A stretch of 64,000 bases of DNA. It comes from Streptomyces griseochromogenes (lineage in GTDB: Bacteria > Actinomycetota > Actinomycetes > Streptomycetales > Streptomycetaceae). The DNA lies in the NCBI RefSeq assembly GCF_001542625.1, contig NZ_CP016279.1:310001-374000 (forward strand). Reading direction: 5' to 3'. Of the stretch, positions 16,833 through 25,457 are shown piece by piece (the stretch's first letter is position 1; each line of letters begins with the position of its first letter). A program made the position numbers and the translations under genes. Below the pieces are notes generated by a model. It searched no databases, had not been told where the DNA came from, and saw only the letters and a list, made by a program, of their open reading frames with translations.

Positions 16833-18191
16833 TCAGCGGACGAAAGAGATCTCCGGGTACCTGTTGTCGGGTCCGTCGAGCAGGGTGCTGTGCCGGTGGC
16901 GCAGCTCCTGGTCGAAGAAGGCCGCCAGATAGGCGCGCTGGACCGCGACCGCGCGGCTCGGGTCGATCGTGCCGTACTGCTGCTGGAGCTGAGCCTGGGA
17001 GAGCCCGAGCAGGCCCGCCTCCTGCGGCACCATCCACTCGTTGTCGCTGAACGACAGGTGCGCCGCGCCATGGAGTTGGACGTCGACCCGGTAACCCTTC
17101 AGATGCGACCACAGCGTGCGCCACGACCCGTCGTTGTTGCGGTTGTGGGTGCCGGAGCTGAAGAGCATGAAGGGGCGGTCCAGGTCCTTGCTCGGCGCCG
17201 TCCCGAAGAACTGGCCGTCCAGGTTGGCACCGGCGGCGATGCGGTGGTCGAGCTGCATGGCGGTGTCGACCGCGGCCCCGCCCAGCGACCAGCCGAACAT
17301 CCCGATGCGGGACGTGTCCACCGACGTCGACAGCCCGGAGGGGAGTGTGGCGTGACCGACGTCCGGGTTGCCGCCCCTGCTGATCGTGCCGAGCTGGTTG
17401 ATGACGAACCGGATGTCGGCCGCGCGCACCTTGAGCGTGTCGGAGGAATGGCTGCCCGCCGGCATCGTGTTGACCTCGAGCCGGTTGCCGGGGAACTGCA
17501 CCTCGTTGGCGTCGTGGGTGTGGTCGACGGTGACGACGAGGTAGCCGCGGCTGGCGAGATCCTGGGCGAGCGCGGTGCCCATCGCGCGGTCCGAGTGCAG
17601 CCCGGTCGAGTACAGCAGGACGGGCAGCTTGCCGAGCTTGGTGTTCACCGGGGCGAGGACATGGCCCGCGGTCCTCGGCAGGGTCACCTGCTGCGGCGAC
17701 AGCCCGCGCGAGGCGAGGAAGTGGGCGCCGGAGACCGACGGCATCCACGGCGCCTGGTAGTGCCCGGACGTGGCGGTGGCCGGATACCAGAGCGACACCA
17801 TCAGCTCGCGAGGCTTGCTGCCGGGCACGTACGGATCGGTACGGGACTTGTCGACGAGGTGCAGGCCGACCATGCCCACGCTGTACTGCCCGGTCGGCGC
17901 GGGCATGTTGAGCTGTAGACCGGTCGGGGCCGTGCGGCCGGACGCGAGGGCGTCGGGATGTACGGGCTTGTGGTGCAGCGGCGCCTCGTCGTTCTCGGGC
18001 GCCCAGGGCGTGTGCTGGTCGGGCCGGTCGGGCTTGTCGGGCGAGAACCCGGTGGCCGCGGGCTTGCCGGACGTCTTCCCGGCGGCCATCGCCGGCGTTA
18101 TCCCCACACCCAGAGCGACGGCCAGCGCACCCGCCGAACCGACCGCTCTGGCGATCACTCTGCGACGGTGGCGCGGGCGGCGGTGTTTCAT
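16833..18191 (-). CDS. Secreted alpha/beta hydrolase (PAF-acetylhydrolase/lipase-like)
   Basis: A 452-residue exported protein with an Arg-rich N-terminus (MKHRRPRHRRRV) and signal peptide ending near PAMAAGK. The nucleophile elbow GMFGWSLGG carries the catalytic Ser, LVVTVDHTHDANEV forms the oxyanion-region strand, LDGQFFG carries an acidic residue, and HGAAHLSFSD supplies the catalytic His. This order matches PAF-acetylhydrolase-isoform-II-like enzymes and Streptomyces lipases. The start at 18191 is chosen for the AAGGGGG site and signal peptide. Substrate is probably a short-chain or phospholipid ester. It is monocistronic. Confidence 0.88.
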   Translation of the reverse strand: MKHRRPRHRRRVIARAVGSAGALAVALGVGITPAMAAGKTSGKPAATGFSPDKPDRPDQHTPWAPENDEAPLHHKPVHPDALASGRTAPTGLQLNMPAPTGQYSVGMVGLHLVDKSRTDPYVPGSKPRELMVSLWYPATATSGHYQAPWMPSVSGAHFLASRGLSPQQVTLPRTAGHVLAPVNTKLGKLPVLLYSTGLHSDRAMGTALAQDLASRGYLVVTVDHTHDANEVQFPGNRLEVNTMPAGSHSSDTLKVRAADIRFVINQLGTISRGGNPDVGHATLPSGLSTSVDTSRIGMFGWSLGGAAVDTAMQLDHRIAAGANLDGQFFGTAPSKDLDRPFMLFSSGTHNRNNDGSWRTLWSHLKGYRVDVQLHGAAHLSFSDNEWMVPQEAGLLGLSQAQLQQQYGTIDPSRAVAVQRAYLAAFFDQELRHRHSTLLDGPDNRYPEISFVR

Positions 18192-18609
18192 GAAACCCCC
18201 TTGTTGTTCAGCGATCGCAGAACGGGCGATCGACTGCCGCACACCGTACCGCCGCAGCGGCCGCCGGACCCGCGCGCCCCGGATGCCCTCGTAGTGACTT
18301 CACGTACCGGATGCCGAACGTGTTCAAAGTTCGAGCACGCCCCGAAGGGGCGCGAGACCGATGTGATCAGCGACGACTACGTGGCGCGGTAGGAGCCCGG
18401 CACCGGAGAACCGGTGGTGCGACGGCTGAACCTCTCGTGGCTTCGGGATGCCCGGCTCGGACAGGACGGCCGGGTGTGTGTCCGGTTCCGTGTCCCGTTT
18501 CGCATGCCGCGCGGGGCCGGACCCAACGGGTCCGGCCCTGGCGGGCTGGCCGGCCGGATGACGGTGGTCGGCTGCCGGGGTGCGCGGTGTCCTCGCGGCG
18601 TGGGGGTGG
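18192..18609. other. Gene-poor stretch
   Basis: No supported gene. A plus-strand frame ends near 18392 with a short acidic tail (ETDVISDDYVAR) that could be a decayed C-terminus, but I recognise no family. A strong hairpin lies at 18514-18538. Confidence 0.5.
18514..18538 (-). terminator. Hairpin terminator of the NTF2-like/hydrolase operon
   Basis: Perfect 11-bp arms (GGGCCGGACCC / GGGTCCGGCCC) with a 3-nt loop lie about 70 bp downstream of the minus-strand gene ending at 18610. Confidence 0.75.
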
Positions 18610-19002
18610 TCAGCGGGCGCTGCCGAGGTTGCGGTCGGCGTCGGAGCCCTTGAGCATCAGGGTGGTCTCCTCGATGCGCTGGAAGCGGCCGTCGGGGGAG
18701 AGGTCGGCGAAGACGTAGACCTCCATGCTCACGGTCGAGCCGTCCTTCTTCGTGAAGTGGCAGGTGTGGCGGTCGGCGTACTTGGTGCCGTCGTAGAGCT
18801 CTTCGTGGACCTCGACCTCGCCGCCGGTGACGAGCGTGCGCAGGTGGGCGATGTGGTCGAGGAACTCGGTGCGGTCGGCCCACTCGCCGTCGGTGCGCTG
18901 GCGGTAGTCGGGGGTGAAGTGGCGGTCGGCGGCCTCGGCCAGGGTGATGTCCTCGTTGAGGAGCAGGTCGGTGAGAGCGGCCTTGATGCCGGTGCGGGTC
19001 AT
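18610..19002 (-). CDS. SnoaL/NTF2-like protein
   Basis: A 130-residue cytosolic protein with the NTF2-like pattern: helical N-terminus, DRHFTPDYRQRTDGEWADR, a paired helix, then beta strands (VEVHEELYDGTKYADRHTCHF, VSMEVYVFADL, RFQRIEETTLML). GGAGGACC precedes the ATG. It lies 63 bp downstream of the alpha/beta hydrolase, so the two probably form one operon controlled by the divergent TetR protein. No catalytic role can be assigned. Confidence 0.8.
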   Translation of the reverse strand: MTRTGIKAALTDLLLNEDITLAEAADRHFTPDYRQRTDGEWADRTEFLDHIAHLRTLVTGGEVEVHEELYDGTKYADRHTCHFTKKDGSTVSMEVYVFADLSPDGRFQRIEETTLMLKGSDADRNLGSAR

Positions 19003-19065
19003 GGGAGGTCCTCCAAGTGGATGCAGAAGAGAGGGATTCGCGGCGGTGCCTGGTGGGCCGGGGCC

Positions 19066-20289
19066 TCAGGCGCTGGTGCCGGCGAGGGTGTCGTCGAGCC
19101 AGTCGTAGATGCGGGCGAGGGACAGGCGCATGGCGCCGGGGTGGCAGTGGGCGCCGGCGCCTTCTTCGGCGGTGAACACCATCAGGGTCTTGGGGCAGGT
19201 CAGGTGGTCGTAGAGCTGCTCGGGCTGGCCCTTGAAGAACTCGTCCTCGGCGGCGTCGCAGACGAGGGTGGGGCACTGGATCTTTTCGGCGATGCCGTCG
19301 GCGAGGGTGTAGTCGAGGTACGAGGCGTTGAAGGCACGGGGGGTGTCGACACCCATGACGTACATGCCGTGGTTGATCGCCCACCGCGCGGTCGCGTCGG
19401 TGGCCATGATCCGTTCCATCGCGGCGTCGAGTTCGGGGGCGGAGTCGGCGCGCAGGAGGCGTTCGGCTGCCTCGCGGTCGCCGGGGATGTTGCGGACGGA
19501 TATCTGGCCGAGGTCGTAGACACCGTCGACGGCCATCAGTGCGGCCAGGCGGTGTTCGAAGGCCGCGGCCCTGGGGGCGAGTACGCCGCCCATGCTGGTG
19601 CCGAGGAGTGCGATGCGGCTGTTGTCGACCTCGGGGAGGGTTTCGGCGAAGTCGATCACCGGGGTGATGACGTTCTCCCAGTCGGGGCGGAAGACCAGGT
19701 CCTGGTGGTGACGCGGTCCGGGCTGTCCGGGGCCGTCGAAGACCAGCACGGTGTAGCCGCGCTCGACGCCGGCCAGTGCCCCGAAGAAGTGCATCTCCTC
19801 CGCGGTGCCGTCGAAGCCGTTGTGCATGATCAGGGTCGGCCGCGGTGTCCCTGAGTCGTCGGCCCGGTAGAGGTAGCCGGGCAGGGTGGTGTCCTCGTAG
19901 GGGATGCTGACCGGTTCGATGACCGGGGTGAACAGTGCCGCCGCCGAGCGGAAGCAGGCCACGGAGCGGTCGTAGGCGTGGTCGTGGCGGGGGTCACAGG
20001 GGTGGCCGTGCAGGAAGAACTCGGCCGAGCGGTAGTAGTTCGACGCCCGCAGGAATCCGTCCCGGGCGCTGACCGTGTGGCCGGCGTCCAGGGCCTTCTG
20101 CGCTTCGGCGGACACCCGGTCGGCGGTGGCCAGCCACTCCTTGTGCCAGCTGTCGTAGTCGCCCTCGACGATGCGCTCGCTGGTGGAGACGACCTCGCCG
20201 AAGTCGGCGCCGCCGTAGGCGATGTGGCTCATCGAGCGCAGGGTCTCGTACCAGAACTGGGTGTTGTTCGGGAACAGCAACTGCTTCAT
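19066..20289 (-). CDS. Alpha/beta hydrolase (FrsA/dipeptidyl-peptidase-like)
   Basis: A 407-residue hydrolase with a helical N-terminal cap (~1-120) and a catalytic domain from about 130. The strand LIMHNGFDGTAEEMHFF, nucleophile elbow LLGTSMGGVL (Ser) and late EGAGAHCHPGAM (His) are clear; CDAAEDEFF supplies the acid. The layout resembles the esterase/C-C hydrolase group that includes FrsA and 2,6-dihydropseudooxynicotine hydrolase. The start is 15 bp from a 30-bp perfect palindrome that should be the operator of the divergent TetR gene. The substrate is probably related to the TetR ligand. Confidence 0.88.
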   Translation of the reverse strand: MKQLLFPNNTQFWYETLRSMSHIAYGGADFGEVVSTSERIVEGDYDSWHKEWLATADRVSAEAQKALDAGHTVSARDGFLRASNYYRSAEFFLHGHPCDPRHDHAYDRSVACFRSAAALFTPVIEPVSIPYEDTTLPGYLYRADDSGTPRPTLIMHNGFDGTAEEMHFFGALAGVERGYTVLVFDGPGQPGPRHHQDLVFRPDWENVITPVIDFAETLPEVDNSRIALLGTSMGGVLAPRAAAFEHRLAALMAVDGVYDLGQISVRNIPGDREAAERLLRADSAPELDAAMERIMATDATARWAINHGMYVMGVDTPRAFNASYLDYTLADGIAEKIQCPTLVCDAAEDEFFKGQPEQLYDHLTCPKTLMVFTAEEGAGAHCHPGAMRLSLARIYDWLDDTLAGTSA

Positions 20290-20303
20290 GGCACTCTCCT
20301 CTG

Positions 20304-20333
20304 CTCCGCAAGCACAGATCTGTGCTTGCGGAG
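20304..20333. promoter_or_regulatory. 30-bp perfect palindrome, TetR operator
   Basis: Positions 20304-20318 and 20319-20333 are exact reverse complements, with core AAGCACAGATCTGTGCTT. A second, partly conserved copy (AGCAAACATCTGTGCTTAC) lies at 20361-20379, immediately before the TetR start. The pair spans the divergent promoter region. Confidence 0.8.
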
Positions 20334-20382
20334 ATCACTGTAGACCCATGGGCGCCGCGAAGCAAACATCTGTGCTTACGAT

Positions 20383-20982
20383 GTGGGGGTGACTTCGAAA
20401 CAACCGACCGCACGCATCCGCAAGAGTTCCGAGCAGGTCCGCTCAGCCGTCCATCAGGCGGTCATCGACCTGCTGTCCGACTCCGACGGTGCGGACCTCA
20501 CCATCCCCGCGATCGCGCAACGCGCCGGGGTCAACCACACCAGCATTTACCGGCGTTGGGGCGGTCGTGAGGCTCTCCTGGCCGACGTGGTCACCACCCG
20601 CCTCGAACGGGACTGGCCGCTGAACGACACCGGCACCCTGCGCGGGGACCTCACCGCCTGGGTGGAAGCGGGGGTGGCGAGCATCCGCACACCCGAAGGC
20701 CGCCTTCTCGTACGAGCCGTTGCCCTGTCCATGCCGAGCAGCGCCCACACGCAGGCGGAACGCGTACAGCACTTCCAGCGCCGGATCCACTCCATCGAGA
20801 GCATCCGCGAGCGGGCCGCAGCCCGTGGCGAGACCCCCCCGCCCCTGGAGGAGATCCTCGACCAGCTCATCGCACCGCTCTACCTGCGGGCGATCTTCGG
20901 CATCGACCCGCCGGCCTCCGGCTACGCGGAACTCCTCGTGGGCAGGCTCCTCGGCGACACGGGTGCGCCGGGCGCGGCGTAA
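20383..20982 (+). CDS. TetR-family transcriptional regulator
   Basis: A protein of about 199 residues. The helix-turn-helix (residues 20-65: AVIDLLSDSDGADLTIPAIAQRAGVNHTSIYRRWGGREALLADVV) and the C-terminal ELLVGRLLGD segment match the TetR group with a TetR_C domain. The GTG at 20383 or 20389 may be used; neither has a strong ribosome-binding site. It is divergent from the hydrolase/NTF2 operon and probably represses it and itself through the palindrome. Confidence 0.9.
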   Translation: MGVTSKQPTARIRKSSEQVRSAVHQAVIDLLSDSDGADLTIPAIAQRAGVNHTSIYRRWGGREALLADVVTTRLERDWPLNDTGTLRGDLTAWVEAGVASIRTPEGRLLVRAVALSMPSSAHTQAERVQHFQRRIHSIESIRERAAARGETPPPLEEILDQLIAPLYLRAIFGIDPPASGYAELLVGRLLGDTGAPGAA

Positions 20983-21388
20983 GCGTGGCGCACCCAGGGC
21001 GATGTCGCGGCCGGGCTGGACGACATGGTTCGCGTCGGGCGTGGGAAGCGCCACCAGGACGGGCGTGCGCACCACAAGGAGGAGTCCACCGGCAGTCGGA
21101 CCGGCTCTTACGGCGCGGATGTGGTGCGCGCACTGCCTGCGGGGCAAGACGACAAAGAACCCCCGGGCCGTCCCGCTCGGGCGGCACCACCGGTTGTCGC
21201 CGCGCAGTCCGGCGGCGACAACCGGGCGGAGCGGGCCGTACCGGCCTCGTGCGGCTTGCGGCTCATTGCCGAACCGTTGGCCCCTCCGGGACGCGGTTCT
21301 CGCGTCCGGTCCGCTCACAGACCGGGTGCCACATCCTCGGTTTTCCAACCCGCGAACGGTGCATGACCTGTCGTCGCCCCGGAAAGCG
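20983..21388. other. Intergenic region without a supported gene
   Basis: No coding sequence is supported on either strand. The main feature is a hairpin at 21190-21225. Confidence 0.6.
21190..21225. terminator. Strong hairpin between convergent genes
   Basis: Perfect 14-bp arms (CCGGTTGTCGCCGC / GCGGCGACAACCGG) with an 8-nt loop. The location between a plus-strand regulator and a minus-strand operon fits a bidirectional terminator. Confidence 0.65.
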
Positions 21389-21676
21389 TCACCAACCGAG
21401 TGCGTCCTCGTCGGCTCGCGCGTCCCAGTCCGGCGTGACCGGGCGCGCGTCGTGGCAGGTGAAGCCGAGGCGGGTCAGCGCTCGGTGCATCTCGACCGAG
21501 GTGAAGTCGCGGCGGTTCTGCCTGGTGACCACTTCCCCGACCTGCATCACGGGGTAGACGCGGCGGTCGATGGTCACGCACACGCCGGTGGCGGGTTCGG
21601 GCGTGATGCCGCCCATCGACTGCTCGACCTCGATCTTGGTCAGGTCGAAGGGGAAACGGGCGATGACACAGCGCAT
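21389..21676 (-). CDS. SCO5918-family small protein
   Basis: A 95-residue protein beginning MRCVIARFPFDL, with RRVYPVMQVGEVVTRQNRRDF in the middle. This matches, from memory, the small SCO5918-type family found next to CBS, helicase and cold-shock genes in Streptomyces. GGAGG precedes the ATG at 21676; the ATG at 21688 lacks one. It follows the CBS-domain gene by 19 bp. Function unknown. Confidence 0.8.
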   Translation of the reverse strand: MRCVIARFPFDLTKIEVEQSMGGITPEPATGVCVTIDRRVYPVMQVGEVVTRQNRRDFTSVEMHRALTRLGFTCHDARPVTPDWDARADEDALGW

Positions 21677-21695
21677 GGATGCCTCCATAGAGCGG

Positions 21696-22103
21696 TCAGG
21701 GGGTGAGGGCGAGGATGCCCAGGGCGTAGCCGTGTTCGTCGATCACGGGGGACACGTGCAGGGCCCGGACCCGCATGGCGGCTTCCGCCTCGCTGAGTAC
21801 GGCCCTGGACGAGGTGAACGGTCCGCGGTCGAGCGGGATGTCCCGCAGCCGGGTCCGGTCGCAGTACCACGAGCCGCCGCGGTGCGCGGCGAGCTGGGTC
21901 CGGGTGACCAGTCCCGCGCACCGCCCGTCCTCGTCCTGGAGGAGCAGGTGGGGGACGCGGGCACCGATGAGCACGGACAGGGCCACGTCGACCGTCATAT
22001 GGTCGTCGACCTGCGGCCCGGGAGCGTGCATGGCGTCGCGGGCGGTCAGACCGATGCCGTAGGCGCTGTCGGCCTGCTGTGTCCGGGACGGATACTGCGT
22101 CAA
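21696..22103 (-). CDS. CBS-domain protein
   Basis: About 135 residues with two CBS motifs: TARDAMHAPGPQVDDHMTVDVALSVLIGARVPHLLLQDEDGRCAGLVTR and a shorter second repeat, AAMRVRALHVSPVIDEHGYALGILAL. CBS pairs bind adenosyl nucleotides and regulate partners. I start it at TTG 22103 because AGGAG lies 8 bp upstream; an upstream ATG at 22160 would add 19 residues. It shares an operon with the small protein downstream and lies below the broken helicase gene. Confidence 0.8.
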   Translation of the reverse strand: MTQYPSRTQQADSAYGIGLTARDAMHAPGPQVDDHMTVDVALSVLIGARVPHLLLQDEDGRCAGLVTRTQLAAHRGGSWYCDRTRLRDIPLDRGPFTSSRAVLSEAEAAMRVRALHVSPVIDEHGYALGILALTP

Positions 22104-22173
22104 GGGCTTCTCCTCTTCGGCGGGGCGGGCGACGGATCTGCCTGACTGCTGGGAGTGCATCCCCGTACGGGGG

Positions 22174-22676
22174 CTACGGGGTGTTCCTCGGGGCGGAGCG
22201 ATGGGCTCGGGCGGCGGCCCGGCCCCTGCGATTCCGGCCGGTCTGCGCGGTACGCGCAGTGATGCCGGCGTCGGCCGTCAGGCGGTACACCGCGCGGGGC
22301 TGGTGCGGCAGGACGAGGGTGACGACGGTGCCGGACTCGCCAGGGCGTTCGGCAGGGTGGCCGCCTGGATCGGGAAGGGAACGGTCACGCCCTCGGTGCG
22401 GAGCGCGGCCAGCAGCCGTTCGGGCATGTCCGGTTCGGTGAACGTCTCGACCGCGGACAGCGGCTCGGTGAGGGTGACCGGCAGGGCGAACTCCTGTCGG
22501 TGCGCGGTGGAGCGTGCTCCCCGGGCGCTCTTTCGCCCGGCGCCCGGACGAGGACCTTGCCGGCCCGTCTCCTGCGTACGGAAGCGACTGCCGCGAGCGG
22601 AGCCCGTCGAGCGGGTGGAACTTCTGTCCGTGCGTAAGCGAACGGAAATTTCGCCGGCTTGACGGGCGTGGTTCAT
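22174..22676 (-). pseudogene. DEAD-box RNA helicase with internal deletion
   Basis: The first ~130 codons from ATG 22676 form an Arg/Ser-rich leader followed by the Q-motif region FTEPDMPERLLAALRTEGVTVPFPIQAATLPNALA, where family members continue with the Walker A loop. At about 22330 the frame changes and the sequence continues directly as a helicase C-terminus (SGTVVTLVLPHQPRAVYRL, then DAGI) to 22174. The Walker A, DEAD and SAT boxes are all missing, so it cannot be an active helicase. The gap is a single out-of-frame junction, pointing to one deletion. Neighbours (CBS gene, cold-shock gene) suggest the ancestral cold-stress locus. Confidence 0.85.
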
Positions 22677-22869
22677 GCGGGAACCTTCCTCGATGCGGCG
22701 TATCGAGGAATTCCGGCCAGCGGCGGGCCGCAGCACGAGGAATCGCAAGAATGAGCCGAAGAGAAATGCGAAAAGCTGGGTAAAGCAATGAGCTGGGGCC
22801 CGCACCCCAAGAGCGCGGGCCCCAGCCACATGATGCGCGAACCAGTGGCTCGCGACGTTCGCGTCAGCG

Positions 22870-23076
22870 TCAGGCGGGAACGATGTTCTCGGCCTGCGGG
22901 CCCTTCTGGCCCTGCGTGACGTCGAAGCTAACCTTCTGGCCTTCCTGAAGCTCGCGGAAGCCACCGTTGCTGATGATGTTCGAGTAGTGGGCGAACACGT
23001 CAGCGCCGCCGCCGTCCTGCTCGATGAAGCCGAAGCCCTTTTCCGCGTTGAACCACTTCACGGTGCCAGATGCCAT
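22870..23076 (-). CDS. Cold-shock protein
   Basis: A 68-residue CspA-type protein with RNP-1 (KGFGFIEQ) and RNP-2 (VFAHYS) motifs; it is a single OB-fold that binds single-stranded RNA/DNA and melts RNA structure. The ATG at 23076 gives the canonical start [19 protein letters not shown] ~150-bp AT-richer leader upstream is typical of genes with regulatory 5' untranslated regions. It precedes the broken helicase gene on the same strand. Confidence 0.97.
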   Translation of the reverse strand: MASGTVKWFNAEKGFGFIEQDGGGADVFAHYSNIISNGGFRELQEGQKVSFDVTQGQKGPQAENIVPA

Positions 23077-23308
23077 ATTGAATCTCCCTTGAGGGGCAGT
23101 GCCGAACTCCGCACTTTGCCGAGTCCGAGTCGCCGCGATGATCACCCCTCCGGAAAGATCCCGGAAAGCTCTGCAAAGAAAAAATCTCTGGTAACCAAAA
23201 CTGCAACTGCTATCACGTTAACACAGCCGGGTGGAAGCGGTCATGTGCCTTTTGGGATCGCTCGCTTATTCTCATCCCGCTGGAGGCTGTATATCTATAT
23301 TGGTGAGA

Positions 23309-23647
23309 CTAGGTATCCGCGCCGTGCTCGTCCAGCTTCCGGCGCATTTCCCGGTTCAGACGGAGGGCGTCATCGAGCTGGTCCTCAAGGGAGATGATGC
23401 GGCACGCGGCCTCGACGGGGGTGCCCTGGTCGACCAGCTCCCGGGCGCGGGCGGCGATGCGCAACTGACGGCGGGAGTACCGGCGGTGACCGCCTTCCGA
23501 ACGCGGAGGAGTGATCAGCCCGGTCTCGCCGACGGCCCGGAGGAAGGCGGGGGTGGTGCCGAGAACGTCTGCGGCCCGCCCCATGGTGTAGGCGGGGTAG
23601 TCGTCATCGTCGAGGCTGCCTGCGGCAGAAACGTTCTCAGCGGGCAT
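23309..23647 (-). CDS. MerR-family regulator
   Basis: A 112-residue protein with an N-terminal MerR helix-turn-helix (YTMGRAADVLGTTPAFLRAVGETGLITPPRSEGGHRRYS) and a C-terminal coiled coil (LEDQLDDALRLNREMRRKLDEHG) for dimerisation. There is no cysteine-based metal site, so it is of the stress type rather than the metal-sensor type. The ATG at 23647 follows GAAGG. Targets are unknown; the cold-shock gene is the nearest candidate. Confidence 0.88.
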   Translation of the reverse strand: MPAENVSAAGSLDDDDYPAYTMGRAADVLGTTPAFLRAVGETGLITPPRSEGGHRRYSRRQLRIAARARELVDQGTPVEAACRIISLEDQLDDALRLNREMRRKLDEHGADT

Positions 23648-23858
23648 GGCACCTTCGTTTTCGGGGACGCGGCAAGGGACCCGGGCGTGCCTGGCACCGG
23701 TCTCCGAAGGATTCAGCGCCATCCGCGTCGTGCGACAACCCTAACTCCGGCAGGCGCGGAGATGTGGGCTCGCCATGACAGATCTCCTTCCGCGCGCGGC
23801 CCGACGATCCGCCGCAGTTCCCCCCGCCCGTGCCGCCGGGCGGGTCGAACCCGCGCGC

Positions 23859-24275
23859 TCAGCTCGCGAAGTGGCCCTGCTCCGGCGTCAGTCCCACTGC
23901 GGACATGAGCGATTCGGCGGCCGGCTCGGTGGCCGTCGGCGGCACGACCAGCAGATCCCGGCGCCCATGGGCGGGGGCCATCAGAACGATGGTGCTCGGC
24001 GTGCGCTCCGTGGTGGTCCTGCGCAGCCGGACGACCTCGTTGCAGACGAGCATGCGGCCCGGTGCCCCGGCCCACCCCGTGCCGTTCACCAGGACACTGA
24101 CGATCCGGCCCCAGGCACAGGGCAGACCGGAGAGCAGCGGCGGCAGTTCCGTCAGAAGATCGAAGGTACGCGGCCACCAGGCCCCGTCGATACGGCGGGG
24201 CACGGTGCTCTCGGGCGCGAGGTACAGGCGGAGGACGGGCGGGGCCGGTGGCGGGCGCCGTAGTCGGTCGTTCAT
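23859..24275 (-). CDS. DUF5994-family protein
   Basis: A 138-residue protein with RLYLAPESTVPRRIDGAWWPRTFDLLTELPPLLSGL and VSVLVNGTGWAGAPGRM, the signature blocks of the DUF5994 family. It overlaps the STAS gene by ATGA and is paralogous to the protein at 24799-25323. The role is unknown; coupling with a STAS protein suggests the osmotic/general stress circuit. Confidence 0.8.
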   Translation of the reverse strand: MNDRLRRPPPAPPVLRLYLAPESTVPRRIDGAWWPRTFDLLTELPPLLSGLPCAWGRIVSVLVNGTGWAGAPGRMLVCNEVVRLRRTTTERTPSTIVLMAPAHGRRDLLVVPPTATEPAAESLMSAVGLTPEQGHFAS

Positions 24276-24802
24276 GAGGTGTCCTGTCGAGTGGTTCGGC
24301 GCGGTACGACGTCCTCGGCCGGACGGTGCGCCTCGGCGGCCAGGATTGCGCTCGCGGGGAGGTGGAGTGCGGCGTCGGCCGTTCGTCCCTCCCAGGCGTC
24401 CTGTGCGTTCGGGTAGGCGGGGAAGCGGTCGAGCAGGCCGGTGTGGCGGAAGACCAGGTCGGTCGTGTGGTTGTCGTACACGATGCGTATCCAGCCGCCC
24501 CGGGCGCGGCAGTCGGACCACGCCTCGCACAGTGGCGTCAGGATGCTGCAGTCGGTGAAGGTCACCTCGCTCAGGTCCACGATCAGGAGGAGCCGCCCGG
24601 GCCGGGCCGCGCGGGCCGCGGCCAGGGCGCGGACCAGTGGGGCCACGGTCCGCGTGTCCAGTACGCCGTGTGCGCGGACGATGCGGCACTCCTCGAAGAG
24701 CGCAGGCGCTTCGTCCTGAGTGGGCAACGGCTCGCGCGAGGATGGTGGTTGAGGCCGGTCGGTCGTGCCTGCCGTGGGCTCCCAAGGGGCCCCGTGCCTC
24801 AT
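24272..24802 (-). CDS. STAS-domain anti-sigma-factor antagonist-like protein
   Basis: A 176-residue protein whose core (~40-130) is a STAS fold: LLLIVDLSEVTFTDCSILTPLCEAW holds the loop where a serine is phosphorylated in SpoIIAA-type antagonists (CS in TDCSIL). It lies between two DUF5994 genes with 4-bp overlaps on both sides. By family it would bind or be phosphorylated by an anti-sigma kinase and be reactivated by a PP2C phosphatase, such as the SpoIIE protein at 27190-29016. Confidence 0.82.
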   Translation of the reverse strand: MRHGAPWEPTAGTTDRPQPPSSREPLPTQDEAPALFEECRIVRAHGVLDTRTVAPLVRALAAARAARPGRLLLIVDLSEVTFTDCSILTPLCEAWSDCRARGGWIRIVYDNHTTDLVFRHTGLLDRFPAYPNAQDAWEGRTADAALHLPASAILAAEAHRPAEDVVPRRTTRQDTS

Positions 24803-25323
24803 TCCGCCTCCCCGGTCGCGCTCATCGGGCGACCCTCCCCCAGTGCCTGAACGGCCTGGGCGCGCCCCCAGGCGAGCGCCAGCATGCGCGTGGCGGTCAG
24901 CGGGTTCTCGGGGTCGGCGGCGGCGGCCAGCAGCCGGGCGGCTGTTCCTGCGGACTCATCGGGCGGGACGACCAGGAGCACCCAGCGTCCCACGGTGCCG
25001 CAGTCCAGGGTGATGACGTGCGCGTCGCTTCCGGGTCCGGCCGGCTCCACGGCGATCGCCCCGCCGGGCGCCATGACCGTGTGCGGGGCGTCGGGCCATT
25101 CGGCGGGGTCCACGGTGACCCGTATGGCGGCTCCCGGCTCCGGCTCCAACGAGCCGACGAGCGAGGGAAGTTCGAGTTCCAGCGCGTCGCAGCGCGGCCA
25201 CCAGGCCCCGTCCAGCGGGCCGTGGCTGACGTCCGGGGTGAGGGTCAGGCGGGGCAGGGGCATGCGGTACGTGTGCGCGTCGGCATCGGATGCGCCTTCG
25301 CCCGGCGTTCTGGTGGGTTCCAT
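24799..25323 (-). CDS. DUF5994-family protein
   Basis: 174 residues with the same blocks as the paralogue downstream: LTLTPDVSHGPLDGAWWPRCDALELELPSL, then IRVTVDPAEWPDAPH and WVLLVVPPDES. First gene of the three-gene unit DUF5994-STAS-DUF5994, with ATGA overlap to the STAS gene. Function unknown. Confidence 0.8.
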   Translation of the reverse strand: MEPTRTPGEGASDADAHTYRMPLPRLTLTPDVSHGPLDGAWWPRCDALELELPSLVGSLEPEPGAAIRVTVDPAEWPDAPHTVMAPGGAIAVEPAGPGSDAHVITLDCGTVGRWVLLVVPPDESAGTAARLLAAAADPENPLTATRMLALAWGRAQAVQALGEGRPMSATGEAE

Positions 25324-25457
25324 CGTGCGGTCCCGTCCCGGGAGCCGTCGGACGACTACCCGTTTCGTCCCTCGCCGGGAACGGCACCGCCGGAAGCGCT
25401 GCGCGAAAAGCTCTCGGTGCGGTCAGGCTACTCCTGGCCGAGGGAGAAGCGGACGGC

